Shown one piece after another: positions 11,429 through 23,487 of a DNA stretch of 64,000 nt. Made by a program: the position numbers and the translations under genes. The notes beneath the pieces were generated by a model, which was not told where the DNA came from, searched no databases, and saw nothing but the letters and a program-made list of their open reading frames with translations. Within the stretch, counting starts at the first letter, position 1. Each line of letters starts with the position of its first letter. This DNA is from Knoxdaviesia capensis (taxonomy: Eukaryota > Ascomycota > Sordariomycetes > Microascales > Gondwanamycetaceae), in NCBI GenBank assembly GCA_001510575.1, contig LNGK01000006.1:1421565-1485564 (forward strand). Direction: 5' to 3'.

Positions 11429-12439
11429 ATGCCTCACAAACATACCCGTCGTGTGAACGACCCGTCCGAGTAAGTTCTCCTCCTCTTGACGGCGTGGAGG
11501 TTGTACATATCGATTGCTCAAATGACAACTAATCATATGACTGCTCCTTATGAACACAGATACGATCTTCCTCCAAACAAGATTGCTGTCCCTCTCCCGG
11601 CCCTGACCAGCAAAGACCGACGCAGCCAACAACTACCAAAAGGCAGTAAAAAGGTTGCAGTGGCCCCGGCAGCCAGCGACCCCAAATATGTCAAAACCAA
11701 CAAGCGGAAGCGAGGAGGGGACTCAATGGCTGATGATACGCCGCGTGCCTTCAAACGACTGATGGCGTTTTCGAAAGCTCGGTCTGGGAAGCCAGAGGCT
11801 AGTACCGACGACAAGTCGAAAAAGTCCCGAAAATCCGACAAAGCGAAGGCGGCTGCACAGAAAGGCAAGAAAAGCGGCGATGGCGATACAAGTGCTGGGG
11901 CTGCTAGCAGTGCGCCGGCACTGGACATTCCGAAGATTCAGCCGGGCGAGTCGATGTCGGACTTTGCTGCGCGTGTGGACCAGGCCATTCCTGTAGCCGG
12001 CCTACAAACGAAGGGCGCGAAGGACCCCATGGGCTTCAAAGTGTTCCGCACACGCAAGGAACGCAAGATGCACAAGTTGTACGACGAATGGCGGGACGAG
12101 GAGCGGCGTATCCAGGAGCAACGCGAGGAGGAAGCCGAGCTCCAGGCCGAGAAGGACATTGAAAGCGGGGTCTACGAGAAGGACTCCGGCGTCGGACGGC
12201 GCATCTACGCGGCTGACCACGACTTACTGGGAGCCCCTGAAAATGGCAGCAAAGGGAAGAAGGGCCGGAGAAAGCGCGGAGGTGGTGGCCGCGCCAAAGA
12301 GGATGACCCATGGAAGGATCTTGCGCGCAAGCGCGGCGAGCGCAAGTCGGGTCTCCATGATGTGGTACAAGCACCGCCAGTACTCGCGAACGTGGCTAAC
12401 CCGAAGCTCAAGCCGTTTAAGCACACATTGGAGGAGTGA
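11429..12439 (+). CDS. Basic coiled-coil nucleolar-type protein, CCDC137-like
   Basis: Exon 1 is 11429-11469 (MPHKHTRRVNDPSE), the intron 11470-11559 (GTAAGT, CTAAT branch, CAG), exon 2 11560-12439; 307 aa. The protein is Lys/Arg-rich with long nuclear-localisation-like stretches. It has the conserved segment IQPGESMSDFAARVDQA, a charged helix RKERKMHKLYDEWRDEERR predicted as coiled coil, and a basic Gly/Arg patch near residue 265. This arrangement resembles fungal homologues of CCDC137 (RaRF), a nucleolar protein linked to ribosome biogenesis. That identity is my recollection of family features, not a search. The start is fixed by the short exon and matching phase (GA|A). The gene itself is very likely real; the name is tentative. 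Confidence 0.8.
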
Positions 12440-13399
12440 AGACGGAGTCGATGGAGCCGAGATGGCACTGGTCGCCGATGTTCACCCAAAGGGCGTCATG
12501 TTGTGCGGCATGCTGGCTCCGTGGCGTTCGATATTCTAGCGGTATATATGCGCAAATAAATACATACCGTGGGAGGCCTAAATCGCGCAACCTTAAGAAT
12601 CATGAAAACTACGATGTACCCGACTTTTGTAACCTTACGTCCAAACGTGGATGTGACTGTGAATGGCCACTTCGTAGTGGGCGTTTCTGGCAGATTCCGG
12701 CTGTTTGTGGGAACATGCATGATTCTCACAATCACAATGACGAATTTTCCGATTCGACAGGTTCCTGAGAGAGAATATACGATTCATTCATATTTGTTGA
12801 CCTGTGTGGTGTGCTGATTTTCAGGTGAGAATCGGGACGGGAATGCTGGATTGGATGATATCACCTGTGCACTCCAGGATCTGGAACGGGGGGGTGGGAC
12901 TGGTCCAGGCCCGCCAGCCCTGTATTTCCGGTAGCTTCAGCGGCTGGTCCAGTGTACCTGTCCCTCTAGAAGAGGAAAAAGAATGAATTATTTTTAAAGA
13001 GTTTTTATGACTTTTGCTCTCTAAAATCTGAAAATGAAGACTGGCTAATTTTGATTTCAATTGGGCATCATAATTACCGACCTACATACGGCAAAATCAT
13101 TAAATACATGGAGATTAATCAGAAAGCCCCAGAGAATGCAAGCTGCTTATCAGAGCAGCCAATAGTAATAAGTGGATAAGCACTATCCTGTTTATCTGGC
13201 CAATTGTGAATTAGCGATCTAAAATATCTGAGGGGCGCCGCAAAATCCAGGATTTTTTTTTCAATCCTTTCCCAGAACCTCCAGTTTTCTTGTTCCAAAC
13301 CTCAAAGTCGCTCGTTCGAATTCTATTCCTCTTCATCACCACTTTCCTCCAAACTCTTTTTTCTTATCCCAGAATGCAACTATTTGACCTTAGTTGACC
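12440..13399. other. Intergenic region (3' flank and TFC3 promoter)
   Basis: No gene is seen. The segment is A/T-rich towards TFC3 and includes a CCAAT box at 13159-13163, about 240 bp before the TFC3 start. Weak short frames only. Confidence 0.55.
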
Positions 13400-16300
13400 A
13401 TGCATTTTGATCTGGAAAAAGGAATTGATTTATTAATTATCAGAATCGCCTATTGTGGTCCCCAAGGTAAGCTTCAATCACGTTCGCTATCGATTTACAT
13501 ATAATGCTAGCCTTGTCCACCTTCAAAAAGTTTGATATCAGCCTTGCTCCCACTACACTAGATATTGGTGGCATGTGAGCAGTATATAGTGATGACTTTA
13601 TGGTTTCTGTCTCTGCTAGGCTGTTTGCTGGCAATAATACTGCTGTTACTCTACCTACTTACTGTTCCTCGCTGACTGACTATCATCTTCTTCCTCATAT
13701 AGGCTGTCCCCTCCATGATCTTGTGGCTCTCAGTGGAGGAATCTTTGACCGAGTGGCAAAGAAGAAGCATAAAGACCGCCACAAACAGAGTCTCTCCAAA
13801 AGACAGAAGAAGGCTGGAGCATCTGTCACTCAGCCATCGGAACCTGGCCAAGATGAACAAGCGCGCAACCGGAGAATAGCAGCTGTTGTGTGGCCTTGGC
13901 TTACAGCTCGCTCAGATATTCTTGTTGGTGCTGATCGACAGTGGAACCATGCTGGACTTTCCGAACTCCTGGAGCTTCCCGAGACCGAAGGGATCAAAGA
14001 AGATGGAGAGTCGCCCCCAAACACCAAGTCGGTGGGTGAGGGAGAAGCTGGCTTACTCCCTGCTGTGCAACCGCGGGTCTATGTGGCTGAGGACCGCATG
14101 TGGAAGTGCCTTACTGGCCACGGGGTTGACTACAAGCGTCTTCCCAAGTTCGAGTTTCTTGCTTTGGTTGGAATTGCCTCCGCCCGGGAGAAGGGCATCG
14201 TGCAAGGAGACCTGACCCGGCTCACTGGCCAGGACAAGCGCTCGTTGCCGCGACGGACAGATGCGTTGGCTTACAAGCAGTACATTGAGAAGCGATCGGT
14301 GCTCATACGCGGCACACGAACCAGTCGGCTCTGGCTCAAGCGATGCGCCCCTCGCGATGCGCTCCTGGCGGCATCGACAGTTCCCCAACAGAAGAAGGGA
14401 GCAAGAGGAGTTAAACAGTCGGCTCCGACCGCCGCTGGCTGGTGGGAAACAGATCTGCCGCTGCAACAGATCAGCGGTTCGCTGGACCCAGTGCCATGGC
14501 GTGATGCGTGGATGAAGGACTCGATCGACTACAAGTCCCTTGGCCGCAGTATCACCGCCGTGATCAAGGCCTTCGGCATTATTCGCTATGTGCACCTCAA
14601 AGCCAAGCTGGGCATTCTTACCCGCCGTTGGCAGATGAAGGTGGTCTCTCGATGCTGTCGATTCTTTGCGCGGCTGGGTGCCATTCAATACGTCACCGCA
14701 ACACGTGGCCACAAGATCTTCGCCGACTGCCTCAAGTTTATCCGAGACCTGACCCCGGTCGAGTGGACCATGTTCCTTGCCGCACCGAACCGCCGGACGG
14801 CACTGCCAGGAATGCCGGGAGCGAAGCGACGACCAAAGAAGAAGAAGCGGAGATACCAGCAACAAGGGAAACGCGGCCCTGGAGGACGCCCTGTTGTGAC
14901 GACGGCATCTTCATCAACCAGACGACGGAAACGAACAATGATTGCGGCCAACGATAAGGGCTTTGCTACATTCAAGCATTCGCAACCGCCGCACCTGCGG
15001 CACTTCCGCGTCAAGGTTGATGTGCGACGATCGGGAACACAGCGCAGCTACAGACTGTATCCTTACGTGCTCCCGGGAGAATATGACCCTGATGTTTCGG
15101 CCGGGGCTAGTGCTGCTTCGGCTCAGGGTGTTCCTACAGATCTGCCTAAAGCTTCCCGGGTCGACGAAGACGTTCCAATGCCAGATGCACCAGCCCCCTC
15201 AGGGGCCGATGGTGCGGCCGTCGTCGCTGATGTTTCCAAACTGACACAGTCAACAAGGCCAACCACCCCCCCTGCCATGGCTGTCGAAACTCAACAAAAA
15301 TCAGCTGCCACCGATGAACTTCAGCCGAAGACAGCACTTGACTCAGAGTCACAAGAGCCTCACGTCGAATCTCCCCTAAGAAGATCGTCACGTAAGAGAA
15401 TGGCGATGCTCCGAGGATCTGGTGATACTCCATCAATAACAAGATCAGGAGGAGTCGAATCGCAGAGCATTCAGGGGACTTCTTCAGCGCCCACTGCTGA
15501 ACCAGTTTCTGTCGCGGTTGTCGTGGAAGAGCCTGAGCCCAGAATGGAGCCACCATTGGGAGCGGTGGCCAATAACTCAACCAAGCGAACCCGGGGTCGA
15601 CCTCGCAAGAAGCCTGTTCCAGAGTCAGAGACTACTGTTGTGGCTAAGGAAGATGAGGCCGTCGAAACGGTAGCAACGGCCCCCGAGACGCCACAGGAAC
15701 CAGATGAGCCATCAGTGGCACAGGCACCTGTTGCCCCCGAAGCCGTCGATACACCCACACCGACATCACAGGGACCTGCTGATAGTGAAAACCAGGCAAA
15801 CGACACGTCTGAACAGGCCCAGGATACACCTGCACCCACTCCGGCGGTCCGAGGCTTTGCTGGCCGAAGGGGTCGTGGTGGAAAGAAGAGTCGTGGTGGC
15901 ACGAGAAAGGGTGCTGGCCGTGATGACGCGCCCAAAACGGACGCTTCCCACCCGTGGAAGTGTGAAAAGTGCAACGGAAGCTGGAAGAATGACCTTGGCC
16001 TGAAGTACCACCAGACCAAGGCGCGAACGTCGTGCAATCCCAACTGGGTTGAGCCACCTCCACCCGAGCCGGCGCCATCCCCGGCTCCGGGATCTGAGGG
16101 GGCGGCAGACGGCGAGGGGGACCCTACAGACATAACGGCTCGTGGCCGGCGGAAATCAGCTCGTGCAGCAGCCAGCACTGCAGCGACGAAGAACGCAGAG
16201 CGGTTCAAGCGGACCACCCTACAGAAGCGCGGCCAGGTGGCGACAGATGTCGATGTGGACGGAAGAGATGATGACGACGGGTCCGAGTTTAGCGGCGAAG

Positions 16301-19300
16301 AAGACGGGGCTCCCGGAGAGCGGAAACGCACTGTTTTGGTGTCTGCCCACCCAACAACGACCGGAGACAGTTCGGACATGCCGGTTTCTTGGGATTTCCT
16401 GGCAACTGCGACCTCAAGCGGTCTACTGGCATCGGGAGACTGGGGGCTTGACGACAATGCAACTGCAGCCAACGGAGACGTGGTGGTAGAGAATGGAGGG
16501 GCCAAATCGAAGGGCAAGCCGAAACAACAGAAGCTGAAGGTCAAGGCTCAGGGAAGGACCTCGGCAAACTCCTCTCCTCAAAAGAACAACAGTGGCATCG
16601 ATGTGGTGCCTTCATCGCTGAATAAAGGCGCTGTTGAGCCTCTCTCATCATTGGCTATGCCTCCTCCGCACCGCAAGGCGTTGCCGTCCTCCGCGGTCCA
16701 TCCGGTGGGATCTTTTGTGATGCCTTCCTCCGCGATTGAAGATTCTCTTTCAGAGAAAGACCTCCAGCTGTACCGCAGTGCCGAGATTGTGCGGTATCTT
16801 GTGCGGGCCAACGGTGGCTCGTTCCCCGGACGTGTCTCGCTGTGGTGGGCGGTGATGGGGATCTGGAAGAAGGCGTTCCCCGGATCGCCGGCGCCACAGT
16901 ACAAGATAGTGCACGCAGCTACACGGGAGTGCCTCAAGAATCCCGGAGCTGCACCGGGAACAGCGCTGCGAGAGTTTACGTACAGTTTCGTTGACGGCAA
17001 CGGCATCCCGTCCCGATACTCCATCCTCGTTAACAGCACTTTCGACCGCCAATCGCCGGATCTGCACGACCTGCGTCGGCGCATCCGGTCGGCGCACCCA
17101 GACCCGTACATTCCAGAGGCATTCATGCCAGCTCGTGGTGCACCAGGATCAACCCAAGGAACGATTGAGACGCCCCACACGCGACACCGGTCGGGAGCGT
17201 CGCGCATTCAGGGTATCGAGGTGTTGGATGGGCCAGTGTATGCGGAGATTGCGTCAGCCACGTCGGTGCAGCGCGACTTCAAGCGGGCGGCGGCGTGGGC
17301 GGATGCTGGCCAGGCGAGACGGAAGCGGATTAAGCAAGACGTCGAGGGGCTCATGGGCGAGGAGGTTCAGGATGTCATCATGGACGATGACGATGAGTGG
17401 TTGGGAAGACCGTCTCGATCTTCCGGCCCGGGCCGTCGGAAATACCGGCGATCTAGAGACGAAGAAGGCGAAGATACCGACTGGGCGGGAGCCGACTACT
17501 ACGATACCATCGACCACGGCAACGGGAACTCCAAGACGGCAATTAACTTCCTGCAGCCCAACCAGCAGCTGTATGATGAGTTCACCCTTAGCAGTGGCAC
17601 CGGCACCAGCACCGCAGCTGACGAAGAAGACGAGGACGAGGACGAGGACGATGACACTGTCACACCTGGGGTTGAAAGCCCAGCAAAGAAGAAGCTGAAG
17701 ACCGGCCAGGCTGACAGAGATATCTTGGATGACGAGATTGGCGGTGACATTGGCAGAATCCCTAAATACCAGGCTCGATTCAGTGCTTCAGTTATCACGA
17801 TCGAGGCTCCTTTTGCCCCATCCTCCTCCCCTTCCTCTGATCACCCGCCGTGGCCAATTCTGTCGTTGAGGTGGTTTGAGGAGCATGCTGGAAGAATCAC
17901 CATGTCCGGATGGATGCCTCCGATTACCAACAAGCGGCCGAAAAGTCTCACAGAGATATTCGGAACCCGGACTACCCGCAACCGGCGGCTTACCCGAGTT
18001 GACCGGGTTCTCGGCGCGCAACCACGACCACTCAATGCCGGACGGCGATACCGGCCGCGCCAAGGCCCGGACCGGCGGATTCTGCCAGTGCGCCACATCG
18101 AGCGTTCTCTGCCCGATCTTCCCAGTGACGCTGAAGCTGTTCGCATGGACCACCCTCCGCGGCGGGACAAGAATTTCCGATGTCCGCTGCCAGAGGCGCT
18201 TCTGGCTGGATTTGTCGCTACGCGCAGTCTACTGGGAGGGACGGAGCGAGCTGTTTCGTGGGGTTTATTGATGCAGCTGTTCCCACGCGTGTCGCTGCGC
18301 CACTTGCGCAAGTTCTGGGTTGACCTGCGGAAACACCGCCTCAACGTGCTGCTGGACTCTCTAGACAAGTTCCAGGAAGCCTTCCTGGATGCCTACTTCA
18401 AGGACGAACTGCCACAGCTGGACTATGACCACGTCGGCGACTACGACTGGCCGCGGCTGGTGCGCTGGACGATTACGCTGTTGCGCGGTCGTGCGCTGGC
18501 GCTCCCGAACTCCCGGCGTGGACTGGAGGATGTGTTCGACCTGGCAGTCGACAAGCCACGGACCAGCGCGGAAAACCGTGCGAAGTACTACCACCCGACT
18601 ACGTCGATCTTTGTGCGCTTCGAGTCGCTGACAGCCGGGGCCGCTGTTTACCCGATCGATGCCGTCGATCGGCCCGGCCCGGAGAAGTTCCTCGCCCCAC
18701 CTGACGTGGAGACTATCACCGACGATGCGTTAGCACAGTCGTGGATGCGCGCTCTATGCATCACCGCAGGAGACAAGACTACTGCGGTGCAAGTGCAAGA
18801 CCGTTTCAGACTTCTCGCAGGAACTGACCACGCGTCGTCCGTGATAACGGACACCAACGGCGCCGAGCCCGGGAACAAACCACCGCAGCCCGCCTCGGAC
18901 CGTGTCACGGCACTCCTGGATGCGGCGATCACCGAGCTGTCGGCCGGCAAGATCATTAGCCGCAGTCGCGTGCTCAACGCGCGGGACCGGCCGTACCGGC
19001 TCAACAAGCAAAGCCTGGCGCACATGGAAAAGATGTCGCGTGTGGTGCTCTTCCCGGCAGCGCTCGCATTCAAGGCCACGTTGGACGAGCATTTCCGCCA
19101 GCGTGGCCTCGACGCACCATTCAAGCTGCCGTTTCTGATGCCAGACGGCGCGGTGATGGCGATGATCAACATGGCGGCGCACCGGCGGGTCCGGCTGGAG
19201 GGCGCAAATGTGCCGAATATCCCGCTGGGATTCGAGCCGGGAAATTACGAGAGCAGGCGCATGTCCAAGAGTCTGCTGCTGTTTGGGCTGAGTGTGGTGG

Positions 19301-19821
19301 CGACGCCGGAGTACGTGTTCTCCGATGCCGGGTGTGCGGAGATCGCGGCGGCTGCGCTGGCCGTGCCGCCCCCCGTGTCTGCCGGCATCCGCACGCCGGC
19401 AGCCTCGGCGGCTGCGACTATCGGGCTGCTCCCGTTCTGGACCGACTTTGTCGGCGACGTCGACCGCGAGCTGTGGCAGATGGTCATGTCGATGCTGTGC
19501 TTCACGCTGGCAACGCGCGGCTGTCTGACGCCACGCATGCTGTACCGCGATGTCGCCCAGTTTCTCGAGGAGTACGACGTGCGTGTGGCTGTGGCCTGGG
19601 CGCTGCAGGCCGGCCTGATGACCCAGGAAGCAAGTGACGGTGGACCGGCGACCGGCGGTGAAATATCGGATGCGCCGCTGGCCTTGACGGAGTGGTGGTG
19701 GGTGATTGCGGCCTCGCAGGGCCCCGAGCACGGCGTGTACCCGCAAACAGCCGGCACTGGCAGACAGCAGGAGGTGGTAGATTTGGATGGTATTGGAGTG
19801 GACGTCAAATGGTCATGTTAA
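13400..19821 (+). CDS. TFC3: TFC3, B-block-binding subunit of RNA polymerase III factor TFIIIC
   Basis: Exon 1 13400-13466 encodes MHFDLEKGIDLLIIRIAYCG and joins across a 236 bp intron (13467-13702) in phase to PQGCPLHDLVALSG in exon 2, 13703-19821; 2,061 aa. The join is supported by GTAAGC, a CTGAC branch site and ATATAG, and gives the N-terminal helix expected of this family; an ORF-based start at 13600 would lie inside the intron. The B-block winged helix is at about residues 170-240 (DYKRLPKFEFLALVGIASAR). There is an AT-hook (TRGRPRKK) near 652, a C2H2-like finger (WKCEKCNGSWKNDLGLKYHQ) near 775, and an acidic run encoded at 17618-17655. TFIIIC recruits TFIIIB to tRNA genes by binding the internal B box. 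A further intron inside exon 2 cannot be excluded. Convergent with calcineurin. Confidence 0.9.
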
Positions 19822-20539
19822 AATGTGAGATAGAAGTTGTTCTCTTCTTCTTTAGACTACCTTTTCTTTGATTATTCTTTTTCTTTCTCTCTCCGTTTCT
19901 TGCCCCTTGCTCGGCGGCAGCTTGGTTCCCCCCCTCCAGGTTTCTCATCATGTACATACCAGAACCACGGCGTTAGAAGGGGAACCAGACCACACCAGAA
20001 GATGTGTATCAAGAGGTTTGTTTACGGGGGGGGGGCTTTTTTTTTGTTTTTTGTTTTTTTGTTCTTTTTCAAGGTATTGGAGGAGTTATTCGGCGTTGTC
20101 AGGGCTTGAATGAATAAGAAGCAGTGGACCTTACACTATATCAGTGCCCGAAGCGATATGAGACGTTGATATGCCGCACTAAAGCAACAACTTAAACTAA
20201 CAAACAGAGGACTCCACGAAAAAAAACCTTCACGGGAACAAGATGAGTACAAGTCACGACATCACGATGACGTGAGAAAAGATAAAAAGCGAAACGGTCG
20301 TATGAGGAATCGCCAGAGTTCAAGTAAAGCATGTGTGTTCGTCATTTCCATCAAAAACTATTTCACCCAGAGTTCATTCCATGATATGTGAGCAAGAAAG
20401 GCAAGGAGAAAAAAGAAACATAGGAAGGAAGAGAAGAGTAGGTTTCAAAAACAAACAGCAACGAGAACACAAACAATGGATTTTTTTCTGTCTCCTGTCT
20501 TTCGTTTTCTTTGGTTGGTCGTGGAAAGACTAGTTCTTC
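19822..20539. other. Convergent intergenic region
   Basis: This is shared 3' flank of TFC3 and the calcineurin gene. It contains a G10 run (20026-20035) followed by a long T-rich tract. No gene seen. Confidence 0.6.
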
Positions 20540-22465
20540 TTACTCCTTGGCAGACGAAGTTTCAGCCGGAGAGGTGGAGGAAGAGGGCGTCTTCTTACGG
20601 TCACTGTGTGTGAGAATGAAGGAGGGACATGTTAGCTATTCGGATGCTTGCAATACAATATTGGCTCCGAGAATCAAGGAGCGGAGAAGACTTACGTGCT
20701 CAGTCTCCGGGAAAGCTGGTGAAGCTTCTTATCCTTATTAGCTTCCTCAGCAGCCTTCTGCAGAGCGGCATTACGCTCCTCTTCGTGATGGCGCACCACC
20801 TCCTCGTGGCTGGGCGGCAGACGCTCGTTCTGGATATCGACCTTGCGGGCATCGTCAAACGAAGTGATGGCATTCTTGATACCTTCGGCTCCGAGAATGA
20901 GGGTTCCGGCAGGAAGACGACCGCCCGACACGGTCTTGAGCTCAGTAACACGCTCTGATTCCTCGCGGAGCACCTGGAACACACGGGACAGACGGCCAAT
21001 GGCCAAGATCTTGTTCTTGATAGCGCGACGCTTGTACTCGATCGAGTCGGGGTCCAGACTGCCGGCAGTAAGCGGGGGCGAGGAAGGAGTCGGCGACGTC
21101 GACGTGGGAGTCTCGTCACCCTTCTCCAGCTCCTCTTCCGAGCACGTGCTGAGAATGGCCATGAGCATGTCTGTGATCTTCTCACCCACAAACGGCAGGG
21201 ACCAGGTAAACACATCCATAAAGTTGGGGAGCCAGTACGGGTGAGGGGTGCAGTTGAACTGCCGGATATTCATCACGTTGTTCTCGTACTTGAGGACAGC
21301 AGCCTTATTGTTGTACATATCCAGGTAGTTTGGAGCCGAGAAAATGGTCATGACGCTGGGGAAGCCGGTGGTGCGGGTCTTGCGATACATGCGGTATCCG
21401 GCATCCTGGGCTTCGTGGGCGCGGATGACGGAAAGCAGGTTGTTCTTCTCCAGGAACGAGCAGGCCGCCGGGTAAGAGAAAAAGTATGAGCAGCCGCGTA
21501 CGTGGTTGTGCAGGAAATGATCGCCGGTTTTTTCCTGGCCAAAGTCCTCCAGCGGATCGGCCCACAGAATATCACACATGATGCCCTGGGTGGGGGGTTC
21601 GCGGAAGCGGTCTATCGAGCGGATGTCGTCGAGCGTGTGCAGTTCGGGGCTGAGACCGCCGTGGATGCACAAGAACTGCTTGTTCATGACGGCTGCGAGG
21701 GGCAGAGAGCAGAAAGACTCCATGCAGGCCTCGTACACGGCCTCAGAATACTTGTGTTTGCACTCGAGCTTGAAGGTGAAGTAGTCGGTAAGATGGCGAC
21801 ACTCGTGGTTGCCTCGCAGCAGCCACAGCGTCTTAGGGTAGTGGATTTTCAGGCACCAGAGATACAGCACGCATTCGATACTGAAGTAGCCACGATCGAC
21901 GTAATCGCCCAGGAAGAGGTATCGGGTGTCGGCCGGGTCTCCTCCAACTTCGAACAGCTTCATGAGATCGTAGTATTGGCCGTGGACATCGCCGCAGACG
22001 GTGATGGGAGCGTCCATCTCGAGCAAGTTGGGTTCCTGGCGCAGGATCTCTGATCCCTGGTTGATGATCCAGAGAGCCTGCTCCTCGGTCAACCGACCCT
22101 CGCGATAGAAATGTTGCTTCAGGAAGGTGAGGCTGGGCTTGGTGTGAGTCTCGTCTTCGAAAAACTGCTCGTCGGTGGGTTTGAACATGGCGGGGGCCTG
22201 GACATCTGTAGGTTGGGAATGGGGGCATGGCTGGTTAGAGAGAAGACTTAACACAAACGGCTAGGTGGATGAGGAAGAACCGTAAACGAAGGAACGCACC
22301 TTTGCACACTCTTTCATGGGTGCTGACTTGGGTTCCGTCTTCCATGGTGTGGATAGTGAAGTCAATCTCTGGCAACGGCTTTTTCTCCTGGATGGCCCGG
22401 ATGGCATTGTCGACCTGCGCGCGGCGGTCATCGCCGGCGGTGGGAGGTGGAGCATCGGCTTCCAT
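20540..22465 (-). CDS. cnaA: Calcineurin A, Ca2+/calmodulin-dependent serine/threonine phosphatase 2B catalytic subunit
   Basis: Three exons: 22465-22300, 22205-20696, 20603-20540; introns of 94 and 92 bp; 579 aa. The small last exon adds a Ser/Thr-rich tail (DRKKTPSSSTSPAETSSAKE) that an unspliced reading would miss. Metal and catalytic motifs are GDVHGQ (about 127), GDYVDRG (155) and RGNHE (186). The calcineurin-B-binding helix is at about 380-407, a Ser/Thr-Pro-rich linker at 420-433, the calmodulin-binding helix at about 447-471, and the autoinhibitory segment (ITSFDDARKVDIQNERLPP) at about 501-519. With calcineurin B and calmodulin it dephosphorylates Crz1-type factors and controls Ca2+ stress responses, septation and hyphal growth. 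Its promoter side lies 0.7 kb from a RIP-mutated retrotransposon. Confidence 0.97.
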
Positions 22466-23173
22466 TCTTCGGTCGGCTGAAGGAGCGGAGCGGAGCGGAG
22501 GGGAGGGGAGCGGAGGGAGTGAAACGGAGGTATGAGGATAGCACGGAGATCAGGCGAAGTGAGGAATGAAGCAAGGTTACAAAAGGGCCCTGGAAAAGAT
22601 CGAATATCATGCAAGGAGACAAAGAGATTGTGTGATTTTCCAGCAACCACACAGCGTCATGCGGTGAATGGAAACAAGGTGACCAGTTTGGGAGGCTCTC
22701 GAAGGGAGACACTGCCAGCGATTAGTTGGGGTTGATAAACGATAAGCGATAATCAATCCGCGTGGTACTTTGAAGAATAGGCCAAAAGACTATCGGCGAG
22801 GGAAAAGTGACTTGGTTGTTTATGGCGGGATATGGAGAGGTTAGTTGACGGATTCCCAGAAAAAAAAAGAGAAAGGCCAGCCACCAAGAGAAAAAGGCGT
22901 CTAGGTTCAAGGTGGGGTACAAGTGTGCGGTGGTATGCGAGGCTGGTTTTATAGTATTTTTTTTTTGTTGTATGTACAGTACACGTGTGTTGGGAATTTT
23001 GTATGTGTGTGATGGTATGGTATCGTATTGGATGCAGGAAAAAGGTGGCGGCAAACAAAAAGAGACAAGTCGATCCTCAGGACACACTCACTCTTTTAGA
23101 CAAGGACCGGATTTCTGCAGCTGAAAATAGCGGGCTCGATGTCACAAGAGGGAAGAGAGAGAGAGAGAGTTTA
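22466..23173. other. Calcineurin 5' region
   Basis: Upstream DNA of the calcineurin gene up to the transposon insertion. It contains a GGAGC/GGGGA purine repeat at about 22485-22520 just before the start codon. CpA and TpG dinucleotides are normal here, so RIP has not visibly spread out of the element. Confidence 0.6.
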
Positions 23174-23178
23174 GAAGG
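23174..23178 (+). repeat. Target-site duplication, left copy (GAAGG)
   Basis: GAAGG directly precedes the left LTR and is repeated directly after the right LTR at 28923-28927, the 5 bp duplication expected of an integrase-mediated insertion. Confidence 0.9.
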
Positions 23179-23323
23179 TGTCAATAGGTATATTGGTGAT
23201 GCATGCATAACATGATGATATGTAAGGATACAGTTTTAGTCTATGCCGTATCCGGCGGGCGAGATGTGGATATAGCTGGTCATCATCGCCACGTGCCGTC
23301 CTCACGTGATGAGGTCGGCTACA
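23179..23323 (-). repeat. 3' LTR (left) of the copia element
   Basis: 145 bp, ends TG...CA, 141/145 identical to the right LTR. Every one of the four differences is a C:G to T:A change in CpA context in the other copy, so this copy looks ancestral. Confidence 0.93.
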
Positions 23324-23330
23324 CTTCCCC
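23324..23330 (-). other. Polypurine tract of the copia element
   Basis: On the minus strand GGGGAAG abuts the TG that opens the 3' LTR, the position and composition of a plus-strand primer for retrotransposon replication. Assignment is positional. Confidence 0.55.
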
Positions 23331-23351
23331 GTGAACAGCGCTTCCACATCT

Positions 23352-23470
23352 TGTGAGCCATATGCTCCTCCATGTCCTCCGTCCATGCCATACGTTCTGT
23401 CCTCCGTATATGCCATCCTCTCAGTCCTCCGCGTGTGCCATATGCTCTGTCCTCCGTGTCTCGGGGTCCT
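23352..23470 (-). repeat. Four-copy ~25 bp tandem repeat in the copia 3' untranslated region
   Basis: The core GTCCTCC (plus strand) recurs at 23373, 23399, 23424 and 23449, spaced 26, 25 and 25 bp, each followed within about 10 bp by a degenerate TGCCATAYG-type segment. The repeat lies between the polyprotein stop and the polypurine tract and has escaped RIP. Confidence 0.75.
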
Positions 23471-23487
23471 CATGCTCCTTCGCGTCT

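Noticed and set aside
13600..13702. ATG at 13600 as the start of TFC3
   Set aside because: The segment ends in a CTGAC...ATATAG intron 3' end, and an upstream exon at 13400 joins in phase with the conserved block.
23352..23470. CRISPR-like array
   Set aside because: Repeats are imperfect, nearly contiguous and without unique spacers, in a eukaryotic retrotransposon.
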